A stretch of DNA of 52,221 nt, taken from contig JABIXB010000054.1 of NCBI GenBank assembly GCA_018666805.1, positions 1 to 52,221 of the forward strand, given 5' to 3'. Shown here one piece after another: positions 16,531 to 25,483 of this stretch; positions within the stretch are counted from its first letter, which is position 1; the number at the start of each line of letters is the position of its first letter. The stretch comes from Rhodospirillaceae bacterium. GTDB lineage: Bacteria > Pseudomonadota > Alphaproteobacteria > UBA828. A program made the translations under genes and the position numbers. The notes beneath the pieces are model-generated. The model had not been told where the DNA came from. It did no database searches and saw nothing but the letters and a program-made list of their open reading frames with translations.

Positions 16531-18678
16531 CTAACCGCGTGCGCGGTCGACATTGCTGACACAAGGGAGGGCGCGCAGCGTCGCCATGATATCGGTCAAA
16601 TGGCGGGCATCCTCAACCTCGACATCAACAAGCAATTCGAAGAAATCGGCCGAACGGCTGGTGATCTTGAAATTGGTGATATTGCCTTTGCATTTGGCGA
16701 TCGCCGTCGCCAACTCGGCCAGCGAGCCGGTCTCGTTGGCGACGATCAAACTCAGGCGGCCGACATGCATGGGAGAATCGGAATCGACCTTGTCCCATGA
16801 CAAATCGAGCCAGCGCTCCGGCGTGTCGCCGAAGCTGACGAGCGTATCGCAATCGATTGTGTGGACGGTAACGCCGATTCCGGTGGCGACAATGCCGACG
16901 ATGCGGTCGCCCGGCAGCGGGCTGCAGCAATCGGCCAAATGAACCGCCATGCCGGGCATCAGGCCGCGAATCGGGATGGCGGCGTCGCCGGCCTTGGTGG
17001 CACCGGAGCGGCCGCGCATCAGCGAGAGCGCGCGCGAGGCGACGCCGGGCCGCCGGCGGGTCGGAAAACAGGCGTCGCTCAGCTCCTGGCTGGTCAAATT
17101 GCCCTGGCCAAGAGCAACGAATGTCTCTTCCACCGTTTTGAGTTTGAGCCGCGGCAGGGCCTGCTCGATGACCGGCAGCGCGAACGTCTCGTTTTCCTCG
17201 CGAAACGCCTTTTCGGCGATCGAGCGGCCGAGCGCGGCATATTCCTTGCGCTGCTTTGAGCGGATAAAGCGGCGCACGCTGGCGCGCGCCTTGCCGGTGG
17301 CGAGAAAGCCCTCCCAGGTGGGCGAAGGGGCCGGCACGGTCGAGCGGATAATCTCGACCTGATCGCCGTTCGACAGCCGCGTTCTGAGCGGCACCATGCG
17401 GCCGTTTATCTTGGCGCCGACGCAGGTATCGCCGACATCAGAATGCACCGCATAGGCGAAATCCACCGTCGTTGCGCCGCGCGGCAGATTGATAAGGTCA
17501 CCGTGCGGGGTAAAGCAAAACACCTGATCGCGGAACATTTCCAACTTGGTGTGCTCAAGAAATTCTTCCGGCCCCGCCGCTGTGTCGAGAATATCCAAAA
17601 GCTCGCGCAGCCAACGATATTGCTTGCCGTCGCTGCCCGCCTCGACCTGCTTGAAGGCCCAATGGGCAGCGACGCCGAGCTCCGCTTCCTCGTGCATTTC
17701 GCGCGTGCGAATTTGAATCTCAATGCGCTGGCGTTCCGGGCCCATGACGCTGGTATGGAGCGAGCGGTAGCCGTTTGGCTTGGGCGTGCTGATGAAATCC
17801 TTAAAGCGCCCCGGCACCATGGGGTAGGATCGGTGGACATGGCCGAGCGCGCGGTAACAATCTTCCGGGCTCTCAACGATGACGCGGAAGGCGACGATAT
17901 CGGAGAGCTGTTCGAAGGCAATATTCTTGGTTTCCATCTTCCGCCAGATCGAATAAAGGCGCTTTTCCCGCCCCTCCACATCGACCCGTAATCGGTGCCC
18001 GGTCAGCATTTCACGCAGCGCGGTCAAGATACGCGGCACAATATCGCCGCTCTCATTTCTGAGAAAATCGAGGCGCGTTAACACCGAGTTGCGGGCATCG
18101 GGATTGATCTCGGCGAAAGCGAGGTCTTCGAGTTCGTCCTTGATCGTCTGCAGGCCGATGCGTTCGGCCAATGGCGCGTAAATATCCATGGTTTCGTGCG
18201 CGATGCGCCGGCGCTTGTCGGCGTTCTCGATGAACAGCAGTGTGCGCATGTTGTGCAAACGGTCGGCCAGTTTGACCAACAGCACGCGGATATCCTTCGA
18301 CATGGCGAGGACGAATTTGCGGAAATTCTCGGCCTGCTTGGTGTGGTCGGATTGCAGCTCGATCTGGCTCAGTTTGGTAACGCCATCGACCAGGCGGGCG
18401 ACCGGCGAGCCAAAATGGTTCTCGATCTCGTCAAGCGAGGCCAGGGTATCTTCCACCGTGTCGTGCAGCAGCGCCGTCACAATGGTATCGCAATCGAGCT
18501 TGAGCGCGGTCAGGATACCGGCGACTTCGAGAGGGTGGGAGAAGTAGGGATCGCCACTGGCGCGAATTTGCGCGCCGTGCGCCTTGAGGGAGAAAACATA
18601 GGCACGGTTGAGCGCGCCTTCATCCGCGGTGGGATCGTAAGCCTTTACGCGCTCGACCAGTTCATATTGGCGAATCAC
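16531..18678 (-). CDS. rsh: Bifunctional (p)ppGpp synthetase/hydrolase (Rsh)
   Basis: This is the single long RelA/SpoT homologue that makes and degrades the stringent-response alarmone. The N-terminal HD hydrolase has LLHDTVEDT. The synthetase domain has GRFKDFISTPKPNGYRSLHT and EIQIRTREMHEEAELGVAAHW. A TGS domain follows (VFCFTPHGDLINLPRGAT), then a Cys-containing region (LADCCSPLPGD) and a C-terminal ACT domain. Both catalytic motifs are intact. It has 715 residues, starts with GTG at 18678, and lies downstream of rpoZ, as in many alphaproteobacteria. Confidence 0.96.
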   Translation of the reverse strand: MIRQYELVERVKAYDPTADEGALNRAYVFSLKAHGAQIRASGDPYFSHPLEVAGILTALKLDCDTIVTALLHDTVEDTLASLDEIENHFGSPVARLVDGVTKLSQIELQSDHTKQAENFRKFVLAMSKDIRVLLVKLADRLHNMRTLLFIENADKRRRIAHETMDIYAPLAERIGLQTIKDELEDLAFAEINPDARNSVLTRLDFLRNESGDIVPRILTALREMLTGHRLRVDVEGREKRLYSIWRKMETKNIAFEQLSDIVAFRVIVESPEDCYRALGHVHRSYPMVPGRFKDFISTPKPNGYRSLHTSVMGPERQRIEIQIRTREMHEEAELGVAAHWAFKQVEAGSDGKQYRWLRELLDILDTAAGPEEFLEHTKLEMFRDQVFCFTPHGDLINLPRGATTVDFAYAVHSDVGDTCVGAKINGRMVPLRTRLSNGDQVEIIRSTVPAPSPTWEGFLATGKARASVRRFIRSKQRKEYAALGRSIAEKAFREENETFALPVIEQALPRLKLKTVEETFVALGQGNLTSQELSDACFPTRRRPGVASRALSLMRGRSGATKAGDAAIPIRGLMPGMAVHLADCCSPLPGDRIVGIVATGIGVTVHTIDCDTLVSFGDTPERWLDLSWDKVDSDSPMHVGRLSLIVANETGSLAELATAIAKCKGNITNFKITSRSADFFELLVDVEVEDARHLTDIMATLRALPCVSNVDRARG

Positions 18679-18759
18679 TGAATGTCATGCGCTCGGCCTG
18701 TCCGCGAAACCTCCGGGGCGTAAACCTACCCGGAGAGTTTCAGCCTGGACAATTGGCGC

Positions 18760-19188
18760 TCAGGCCTCCTCGTCGGCACCACCCGGCGCCGCCTCGCTAT
18801 TATCTTCCTCAGCAGAATCAAGAGCCGGCTTGAATACGGCGTCCGCGCCGACGGCGGCGGCATCCGTCGCGTCGTCATCCGGGCCTTTCGATCCGGTCAC
18901 ACCGGCCCAGGCCTGCTCGGCCGACAGGACGGCCAGGTTTTCCTCTTCCGGCTCGTCCAACTCCTGGTCGATATCGGCGCCATGCTCAAGCTCATATTGC
19001 AGCGCTTCGAGCTCGATCGTCTCATCGGCAATTTCGCGCAATGCGACCACCGGATTTTTATCATTGTCGCGCTCGACCGTGAGCGGCGCACCGGAATGAA
19101 TATTCCGCGCCCGGCGGGCGGCGAGCAGAACCAGTTCAAAGCGATTCGGAATCTTGTCGACGCAATCTTCAACAGTTACACGCGCCAT
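18760..19188 (-). CDS. rpoZ: RNA polymerase omega subunit
   Basis: Omega helps assemble RNA polymerase and contributes to ppGpp binding, so its position before rsh is functionally apt. The N-terminus [20 protein letters not shown] and the segment [12 protein letters not shown] are diagnostic. At 142 residues it is longer than the usual 80-130, because the C-terminal 70 residues form an acidic Asp/Glu/Ala-rich tail. A good promoter lies upstream. Confidence 0.96.
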   Translation of the reverse strand: MARVTVEDCVDKIPNRFELVLLAARRARNIHSGAPLTVERDNDKNPVVALREIADETIELEALQYELEHGADIDQELDEPEEENLAVLSAEQAWAGVTGSKGPDDDATDAAAVGADAVFKPALDSAEEDNSEAAPGGADEEA

Positions 19189-19212
19189 GCTGGGAGCACT
19201 CCATTAAAATCA

Positions 19213-19241
19213 AATATAAGCGGATCAAATAGCGCCGGCAA
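19213..19241 (-). promoter_or_regulatory. Promoter for rpoZ (and probably rsh)
   Basis: On the minus strand TTGCCG (19241-19236) and TATATT (19218-19213) are 17 bp apart. The predicted start near 19206 leaves a short leader of about 18 nt before the rpoZ ATG. Confidence 0.65.
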
Positions 19242-19305
19242 CCTACCTGCTCGCCTTCGCTCATGCAAGTTAAATGAGCCGTTTTCGGCAGAAACCAAGG
19301 GTATT

Positions 19306-19818
19306 CTAGTCCTCGATGCGTTCAATTTGTTGGTCCGGCGGCAAATCGGCGATGAGATCGTCGATATGCCGCCGGTTTATTGGATGGCGCCAATTCGGTG
19401 CTATTTCGGCCAGTGGCAGCAGCACGAAGGCGCGCTCAGCGAGGCGGGGATGGGGCAATTGCAGCGCCGGGCCGTCATTGTCCGCCGATTTTTCGAGGAT
19501 TTTACCGCCGAAATCGATCAAATCGAGATCCAGCACCCGGGCGGCATTGGGGACACTGCGGCGGCGGCCGAATTCCGCCTCGACACTGAGCAGGAGCGCC
19601 ATCAAAGCCGCTGGCGACAGGTGGCAATCGAGTTCCGCAACGCCATTGATGAACCAGGGTTGGCTTGCCGCCGGCACCGGCGCACTGCGATACCAGCTCG
19701 AGCGGCGCCCGGGATTCGCCTCCATTTCCTGCAAGCGGCGCAATGCCGCTTGCAGCCCGCGCTCCGGCGGGCCGTAGCGCTCGGTTTCAAGATTGGCGCC
19801 CAAAGCGATAAATATCAT
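19306..19818 (-). CDS. folK: 2-amino-4-hydroxy-6-hydroxymethyldihydropteridine pyrophosphokinase
   Basis: HPPK transfers pyrophosphate from ATP to the pterin precursor in folate synthesis. The motifs IFIALGANL, WYRSAPVP, the Mg-binding RVLDLDLIDFGG and LPHPRLAERAFVLLPLAEI are all present. The length of 170 residues is normal. It stands upstream of rpoZ on the same strand with a 117-nt gap that contains the rpoZ promoter. Confidence 0.95.
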   Translation of the reverse strand: MIFIALGANLETERYGPPERGLQAALRRLQEMEANPGRRSSWYRSAPVPAASQPWFINGVAELDCHLSPAALMALLLSVEAEFGRRRSVPNAARVLDLDLIDFGGKILEKSADNDGPALQLPHPRLAERAFVLLPLAEIAPNWRHPINRRHIDDLIADLPPDQQIERIED

Positions 19819-20014
19819 GATCGGCGGACAATATTTCCCGGGACTTGCCCTGGATGGGAGAACGACTTAAATATTAACCGTAATCCTGTGTCATGTCTTT
19901 CGTATCTTATTGATTTTACAAGAAAATTGTTTTGCCGGCGCATTATCGTATCAGCCCTCTATACTCAGGATTCGGAATTGTGCGATCGAATTTAATAAAT
20001 TTGGATTTATTTTT

Positions 20015-20689
20015 ATGACCATGTTTTACCCCAAGGAACGCGTTGGACTGTTCATCGACGGGTCCAATCTTTATGCCGCCGCCCGTGCTCTCGCTTTCGA
20101 CATTGACTATAAGCGACTGCTCGATGCTTTTGGCGAAAGTGGCCGCCTAATCCGTGCTTTTTACTATACTGCCTTGATCGAGGATCAGGAATATTCGCCG
20201 ATTCGCCCGCTTGTCGATTGGCTCGATTACAACGGCTATACCATGGTGACCAAGCCGGCCAAGGAATTCACCGATTCCACGGGACGGCGCAAGATTAAAG
20301 GCAATATGGACATCGAACTGGCCGTTGATGTGATCGAATTGGCGCCGGTTCTGGATCATATTGTGCTGTTTTCCGGCGATGGCGATTTCCGCCGCCTGGT
20401 GGAGGCGGTGCAGCGCAAGGGCCTGCGGGTCACCGTGGTCAGCACGGTGCGCTCGCAGCCGCCAATGGTGGCGGATGAATTGCGCCGCCAGGCGGATAAT
20501 TTCATTGAATTGCAGGATCTGCAGGGAAAAATCGCGCGTGCGCCGCAATGGCGTGAGGGTGATGCACATAACGCTCCGGATCCGGCGCCGATGCACGAAC
20601 CTTTCGCCGACGATGATGACGATTATTCCTCTGATGTGGCTGAGGATGGCGGCGACGACGGCGGCGAAGAATTCGCCGACGCTGGATAG
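20015..20689 (+). CDS. NYN domain protein (LabA/DUF88-type predicted ribonuclease)
   Basis: This is a PIN-like NYN domain protein of 224 residues, predicted to be a metal-dependent RNase. The acidic signature is complete: GLFIDGSNLY (residues 10-19), an Asp in GNMDIELAVDVIEL, and FSGDGDFRRLVEAVQRKG. The last 40 residues are Asp/Glu/Gly-rich. The upstream 196 bp after folK is AT-rich and probably carries its promoter. Its stop is followed after 1 nt by the ATG of the uracil-DNA glycosylase, so the two are co-translated. Its RNA target is unknown. The same frame is open from 19910, but ATG 20015 precedes the first conserved residues. Confidence 0.88.
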   Translation: MTMFYPKERVGLFIDGSNLYAAARALAFDIDYKRLLDAFGESGRLIRAFYYTALIEDQEYSPIRPLVDWLDYNGYTMVTKPAKEFTDSTGRRKIKGNMDIELAVDVIELAPVLDHIVLFSGDGDFRRLVEAVQRKGLRVTVVSTVRSQPPMVADELRRQADNFIELQDLQGKIARAPQWREGDAHNAPDPAPMHEPFADDDDDYSSDVAEDGGDDGGEEFADAG

Positions 20690-20690
20690 C

Positions 20691-21332
20691 ATGGCCGAGT
20701 TACTTGCGCCGGGGCGGGATTGCGCCAAATGCCCGCGCCTCGTCGCTTACCGCGAATCGAGCCGCGCGGCACAGCCGAGCTGGCATAACGCCCCAGTGGA
20801 AAGCGCCGGGCCGATCGGCGCGCGCCTGCTGATCGCCGGTTTGGCGCCCGGTATGAAGGGCGCCAATCGCACCGGACGGCCTTTCACCGGCGATTTCGCT
20901 GGCGACCTGCTGTTTCCCACCTTGGTCAAATATGGCTTTGCCGAGGGAACCTATGACCGCGCGGCGGATGATGGCCTGAAGATAAAGGATTGCCGAATCA
21001 CCAATGCGGTGCGCTGTGTGCCGCCACAAAACAAGCCGGTCGGCGCGGAGGTTTTGGCCTGCCGCCCGTTTCTGATCAGCGAGATCGGCGCGATGACAAA
21101 ATTGCGCGTCATTCTGGCGCTTGGCGGTATCGCCCATCAGGCGGTCCTGCGCACCCTCGGGCACAAGGTGAGCGCCCATAAATTTGCCCACCGCGCCCGT
21201 TTCGCGCTCTCCGATTCATTGCTCCTGATCGACAGCTATCACTGCTCGCGTCTCAACACCAATACCGGCCGCCTGACAGAGGCTATGTTCCATGGGGTGT
21301 TTGAGGATATTGGCGAGGTGCTGAACGGCTGA
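20691..21332 (+). CDS. Uracil-DNA glycosylase, family 5 (UDGb-type, Fe-S)
   Basis: This enzyme removes uracil and related deaminated bases from DNA in base excision repair. The protein has 213 residues. It begins with CAKCPRLVAYR, which with two later Cys residues (CVPP and CRPF) would hold a 4Fe-4S cluster. Motif 1 is GLAPGMKGANRTGRPFTGD and motif 2 is SYHCSRLNTNTGRLT; both match family 5 rather than family 4. Motif 1 lacks the catalytic Asp/Asn seen in families 1 and 4, as is known for family 5. The start is ATG 20691, 1 nt after the NYN gene. Confidence 0.92.
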   Translation: MAELLAPGRDCAKCPRLVAYRESSRAAQPSWHNAPVESAGPIGARLLIAGLAPGMKGANRTGRPFTGDFAGDLLFPTLVKYGFAEGTYDRAADDGLKIKDCRITNAVRCVPPQNKPVGAEVLACRPFLISEIGAMTKLRVILALGGIAHQAVLRTLGHKVSAHKFAHRARFALSDSLLLIDSYHCSRLNTNTGRLTEAMFHGVFEDIGEVLNG

Positions 21333-21334
21333 GC

Positions 21335-21808
21335 CTAATTGCGCGCGCGTAGGAGCCGTGCTTTGTCGCGCTTCCAATCGCGGTCCTTCTCAGTGGCGCG
21401 TTTGTCATATTTGCGTTTGCCGGTGGCGAGCGCGAGCTCGATCTTGGCCCGGCCGCGCTCATTAAAATAGAGACTGAGCGGCACCATGGTCATGCCGCCA
21501 CGGCGTAAATTGCCGATCAGCTTGTTGATCTCGCGTTTCCTAAGCAGCAATTTACGCGCCCTGAGCGGCGCATGGTTATAGCGCCCGCCGGCGTCGTATT
21601 CGGCGATATGGGCGTTGATCAGAAATATCTCGCCGTCACGCTCGACCGCATAGGCTTCGCCCATGCTGGCGCGGCCTTGGCGCAGCGATTTGACTTCCGT
21701 ACCGGTTAGCGCAATTCCCGCCTCGAACCTGTCGGCGATATGATAATTGTGCCGGGCTTTGCGGTTCTTGGCGACGAATTTACGGTCGTCTTTGTCTTTT
21801 GCCGCCAT
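21335..21808 (-). CDS. smpB: SsrA-binding protein
   Basis: SmpB delivers tmRNA to stalled ribosomes. The 157-residue protein contains [35 protein letters not shown] and [13 protein letters not shown], and ends in a basic tail with [20 protein letters not shown], all typical. It lies 12 nt downstream of dapA. Its end is 2 nt from the end of the convergent glycosylase gene. Confidence 0.97.
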   Translation of the reverse strand: MAAKDKDDRKFVAKNRKARHNYHIADRFEAGIALTGTEVKSLRQGRASMGEAYAVERDGEIFLINAHIAEYDAGGRYNHAPLRARKLLLRKREINKLIGNLRRGGMTMVPLSLYFNERGRAKIELALATGKRKYDKRATEKDRDWKRDKARLLRARN

Positions 21809-21820
21809 CTCAAAGGCGGC

Positions 21821-22708
21821 TTATGCCGCCGCTTCCTTGAGCATACCGAGCGCGGCAAGGACCGCTTCGATGCGCTTTTTGCTGGCGTCCGCCGGTGCGC
21901 ACAGTGGCAGGCGCATCTCCGGGCCGCATTTGCCGAGCAGATAAGCGGCATATTTGACCGGAATGGGGCTCGATTCACAGAACAACACATCATGCAGCGG
22001 CATCAGCTCAGCGTGCAGTTCCAGGGCTTTCGCGCTGTTCCCTGCTTTCCAAGCGGCAAAGAACTCGGAACAGGCGCGCGGCGCAACGTTTGAAGTCACC
22101 GAAATGCAGCCATGCCCGCCCTGGGCATAGAAGCCGATCGCCGTGCCGTCTTCGCCCGACAATTGGGTGAATTCTGCGCCGATGGCGTTGCGCGTCAAAG
22201 TCGGGCGGGTGAGATCGGCGGTGGCGTCCTTCACGCCGGCGATATTAGGCAGTTTCGCCAGCCGGGCCATGGTTTCGACCGACATATTAACCACACTACG
22301 TCCGGGGATATTATAAATGATTTGCGGCAGGGCAACCGCATCCTGCACCGCCTTGAAGTGCTGATACATGCCTTCTTGGGTCGGTTTGTTATAATAAGGC
22401 ATCACCAGAAGCGCGGCGTCGGCGCCGGCCGATTTGGCGTGCTGCGTGAGTTCGATCGCCTCGGCGGTGCTGTTGGAGCCCGTTCCGGCGATCACCGGCA
22501 CCCGCCCGTTTGCCACTTGGACGCATATTTCGGTCACCCGCCTATGCTCAGCGTGGCTGAGGGTGGGCGATTCACCGGTTGTGCCGCACGGCACCAGCCC
22601 GGCCACGCCTTCGGCGATTTGCCACTCAACAAAGGCGCGGAACGCCTCCTCATCGACCACACCGTCACGCATCGGCGTGATCAGGGCGGTGAAATAACCT
22701 TCTAACAT
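21821..22708 (-). CDS. dapA: 4-hydroxy-tetrahydrodipicolinate synthase
   Basis: DapA condenses pyruvate with aspartate semialdehyde on the lysine/diaminopimelate pathway. The TIM-barrel motifs are present: GTTGESPTLSHAEH, MPYYNKPTQEGMYQHF (active-site Tyr), YNIPGRSVVNM, and GVKDATAD with the Schiff-base Lys near residue 160. ATG 22708 is preferred over ATG 22726 because it has GGAG 6 nt upstream and gives the usual N-terminus (LEGYFTALITPM) and 295 residues. smpB follows after 12 nt. Confidence 0.96.
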   Translation of the reverse strand: MLEGYFTALITPMRDGVVDEEAFRAFVEWQIAEGVAGLVPCGTTGESPTLSHAEHRRVTEICVQVANGRVPVIAGTGSNSTAEAIELTQHAKSAGADAALLVMPYYNKPTQEGMYQHFKAVQDAVALPQIIYNIPGRSVVNMSVETMARLAKLPNIAGVKDATADLTRPTLTRNAIGAEFTQLSGEDGTAIGFYAQGGHGCISVTSNVAPRACSEFFAAWKAGNSAKALELHAELMPLHDVLFCESSPIPVKYAAYLLGKCGPEMRLPLCAPADASKKRIEAVLAALGMLKEAAA

Positions 22709-22744
22709 CGCGCTCTCCGCACTCAATTTGTTAGGATTTAGGAG

Positions 22745-22773
22745 AGCATAATTTGCCGTTAGCTAAACAACAA
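22745..22773 (-). promoter_or_regulatory. Promoter for dapA-smpB
   Basis: On the minus strand TTGTTG (22773-22768) and TATGCT (22750-22745) are 17 bp apart. Transcription would begin near 22738, about 30 nt before ATG 22708, which further supports that start. Confidence 0.6.
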
Positions 22774-22832
22774 GGCTGGCGCAAAGCCGCTTGCGGCCTT
22801 GTAGAGGCTGCGCCTAAGATCGCGCGCAGCCT
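22771..22832. repeat. Two adjacent hairpins between the divergent dapA and slt genes
   Basis: CAAGGC (22771-22776) pairs with GCCTTG (22796-22801), with further inner pairing GCGCAA/TTGCG. AGGCTGCGC (22805-22813) pairs with GCGCAGCCT (22824-22832). A weak plus-strand promoter reading (TTGCGG 22791-22796, 18 bp, TAAGAT 22815-22820) overlaps them and could serve the lytic transglycosylase. Confidence 0.5.
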
Positions 22833-22868
22833 GTATTTGAGGTATTCTCGGATAAAGGAAGGGCGATT

Positions 22869-24938
22869 GTGCGACTATTTCTACCTGTAATCTTGGCGCT
22901 CGCCATGGCTTGGTCGGTTGCCGCACATTCAAGCCGGGCGGCAGCGGACGTGGTGCTGCCGCCGCCGGTGTCCGGTACGGACGCCATCATATATAAAAGT
23001 GCCTTCAAGGAGGCCGGGCGGGGACGCTGGTCCGCCGCCCACCGCCTCGCCGCGCGCGCCCGTGATCCGCTTGGCGCCCGGGTGCTGCGCTGGATGGATT
23101 ATTCGCGCGCCTACAATTACGTCTCGTTCGACGATATTTCCGCCTTCATCGCCGCCAACCCGGATTGGCCGCGCCAGCAGGGCCTGCAAGCCAGCGCCGA
23201 GACGGCGATGTTGAACGATGTCGAAGACAGCGTCGTCACCGCCTGGTTCCGTTGGCGCGATCCGGTCAGCCGCGATGGCCGCCTGCGTTTCGCCGATGCC
23301 CTGATTAAAGCCGGCGATGTGGCGCGGGCCGAAAAATTGGTCCGCCATGCCTGGGTGAACGATAATTTTTCCAGCAAGGATTTGAAAATCATCTACCGGC
23401 GCTACAAGAAAATGTTGCGCAAGGAGGATCATGAAGCGCGGCTCGACCGGCTGGTCTGGCAAAACCGCCAGCGCGATGCCCGGCGCATGCTGCGCAACGT
23501 CGACAAGGGGCAGCAGGCGCTGGCCCAGGCGCGCATGGCGCTGCACTCTTTTGCCGGCGGTGTCGATGCCGCCATCGCGCGGGTGCCGGATGAATTGGTC
23601 GAGAGCGCCGGCCTGATGTATGAGCGGCTGCGCTGGCGCCGGCGCAAGGGCCGCGACGATGGCGCGCGGGACATTTTGTTCGCCGCACCGGAGGATTTGG
23701 GCGTTGCCAAACTGTGGTGGCGCGAGCGCGTGCTTCAGGCGCGCAAATCGCTCAACCGGGGCGACATCACGGATGCTTACCGCCTAGCCAGCGAGCATGG
23801 CCAGATCGAAAGTTCGAGCTTTGCCGAGGCGGAATGGCTGGCCGGTTGGATCGCGCTTCGCTTCCTCGGTGAGAATGAGCGCGCCTTTAAGCATTTCACC
23901 CGCCTCCATGATGCCGTGTTCATGCCGATCAGCCGCGCGCGAGCCGCCTATTGGGCCGGGCGCTCGACCGACGCGATGGGCGATCCCGAGGGCGCGGCGC
24001 TGTGGTATGCCCAGGCGGCGCAATATCCCGGCACCTATTACGGCCAACTTGCCTCGGCGCGCACGCTCGGCGCGCGCGCGTTGCCCTTTGCCGGGAAAGG
24101 CAGCAATGCGAAACCGGCGACCATTGCCGGACATGAATTGTTTGCCGTCGTCCGCCTGTTGAATTTCCTCGGTGAGGACAGGCTGGCCGGCGCTTTTACC
24201 AGACGCTTGGTGGAGATTTCCAAGGGGCCGGCGGATCATGCGGTCATCGCGCATTTCGCCCATATGCTGGGGCGGCATGATTTGGCCATCCGCGCGGCCA
24301 AGCAGGCAACGCGCGACGGTTATGTCTCGGACGCCAATATATTCCCGCTCGTCGATATACCGTTTGCCTATGAAAACAGTGTGCTTGAACACGCACTTGT
24401 TCTCGCCCTCACGCGCCAGGAGAGCTTGTTCGACAGGGAAGCGAAAAGCCACGCTGGCGCGCGCGGCCTGATGCAGCTCATGCCGGCGACGGCGCGCGTC
24501 GTGTCGCGCCGCGTTCGCCTGCCTTACGCCAAGAGCAAACTCACAAATGCCGCCTATAACGTGAAATTGGGCAGCGCCTATCTCGCCGATCTGATCGAGA
24601 AATATGATGGTTCCTATGTGCTGGCGCTCGCCGCCTATAATGCCGGGCCGTCAAATGTGCGGCGCTGGCTGCGCGACAATGGCGACCCGAGACACGATCC
24701 GGGCGTCGATCTGGTCGATTGGATCGAATTGATTTCCATCCCGGAAACCCGCAATTACGTCCAGCGCGTGCTCGAAGGCGCTCAAGTCTATCGTTGGCAG
24801 TTGGGCGTGCGTGTGCTGGCCGATAGCCTCGAGCGTGATTTGGCGCGCGGCGTTACGCCCCGGGTTTTGGCCAGCCGATGCAGCGCGGCAGAGGTCAGCA
24901 CGCTGATCGCCGTGGCCGATTTGGCGGCGCACTGCTGA
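22869..24938 (+). CDS. Soluble-type lytic murein transglycosylase (Slt70-like)
   Basis: This periplasmic enzyme cleaves peptidoglycan glycan strands to 1,6-anhydro products. An N-terminal signal peptide (residues 1-27, ending AAA) is followed by a long helical superhelix of about 450 residues. The catalytic SLT domain follows with ALTRQESLFDREAKSHAGARG (catalytic Glu in RQES), LMQLMPATA and LALAAYNAGPSNV. It has 689 residues, the size of Slt70-type enzymes. It starts with GTG at 22869 behind AAGGAAGGG. It is divergent from dapA. Confidence 0.93.
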   Translation: MRLFLPVILALAMAWSVAAHSSRAAADVVLPPPVSGTDAIIYKSAFKEAGRGRWSAAHRLAARARDPLGARVLRWMDYSRAYNYVSFDDISAFIAANPDWPRQQGLQASAETAMLNDVEDSVVTAWFRWRDPVSRDGRLRFADALIKAGDVARAEKLVRHAWVNDNFSSKDLKIIYRRYKKMLRKEDHEARLDRLVWQNRQRDARRMLRNVDKGQQALAQARMALHSFAGGVDAAIARVPDELVESAGLMYERLRWRRRKGRDDGARDILFAAPEDLGVAKLWWRERVLQARKSLNRGDITDAYRLASEHGQIESSSFAEAEWLAGWIALRFLGENERAFKHFTRLHDAVFMPISRARAAYWAGRSTDAMGDPEGAALWYAQAAQYPGTYYGQLASARTLGARALPFAGKGSNAKPATIAGHELFAVVRLLNFLGEDRLAGAFTRRLVEISKGPADHAVIAHFAHMLGRHDLAIRAAKQATRDGYVSDANIFPLVDIPFAYENSVLEHALVLALTRQESLFDREAKSHAGARGLMQLMPATARVVSRRVRLPYAKSKLTNAAYNVKLGSAYLADLIEKYDGSYVLALAAYNAGPSNVRRWLRDNGDPRHDPGVDLVDWIELISIPETRNYVQRVLEGAQVYRWQLGVRVLADSLERDLARGVTPRVLASRCSAAEVSTLIAVADLAAHC

Positions 24939-25033
24939 ACTGTAAGGCGCTGGAGGGGTTGTCCAGCACTTGGCCCTTTGCACCGGGCCATGTACCTTTG
25001 CCGGGTCGAACGTAAGCGGAGGGACGGGTTGAC

Positions 25034-25483
25034 ATGATGGCGACACCGGGAGTGCTACAAAAATTTGCTGCCGCCGGGCTGGCCTTGGCGATGATTATCC
25101 ATTTATCGCCCGGTGTGGCGGCATCGCAAGAGGCGCCCGAGCAAACAATCGAGCTCAAAGTCTCAGACGTTAAATTTGAAGAAGTGGGCCGGCACGGACA
25201 ATTTACCTACACGCGGGAATTCCACGATCATGGCGGCGTTGGCGCCAAAATCAGGCATGGCCAAGTCTGTTATAGCAGCGGCGGCTGCATTTCGGCGCCG
25301 CTCGAATATCTTGTTGAGGCCGGTGGCGTTCTTATTCAGGAAGGTCAGTTGCTGATGCCGATGTCAGTTTCCCAGGCTTTCGATTTCACCTATGTCGGCG
25401 AAGACGGCAATGGCGAAAAGATAATCGTCAAAGCAAGAATATTGGTGGTCGGCGACCAGATGGAGCTCCAGGAATTGGAATGA
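25034..25483 (+). CDS. Small exported protein of unknown function
   Basis: The protein has 149 residues. A signal peptide spans about residues 1-31 (hydrophobic core AAAGLALAMIIHL, cleavage near VAA-SQ). The mature part is mostly beta-strand in appearance and carries two Cys residues close together (VCYSSGGC), a likely disulfide in the periplasm. I do not recognise the family. Its last codon overlaps the next ATG (ATGA), so it is translationally coupled to the dehydratase, which is an odd partner for an exported protein. Confidence 0.8.
   Translation: MMATPGVLQKFAAAGLALAMIIHLSPGVAASQEAPEQTIELKVSDVKFEEVGRHGQFTYTREFHDHGGVGAKIRHGQVCYSSGGCISAPLEYLVEAGGVLIQEGQLLMPMSVSQAFDFTYVGEDGNGEKIIVKARILVVGDQMELQELE

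Noticed and set aside
15775-16800. A 341-codon plus-strand frame across the deiodinase-like gene and the end of rsh
   Set aside because: It lies opposite two genes with clear family motifs and shows only the bias expected from a GC-rich antisense frame.
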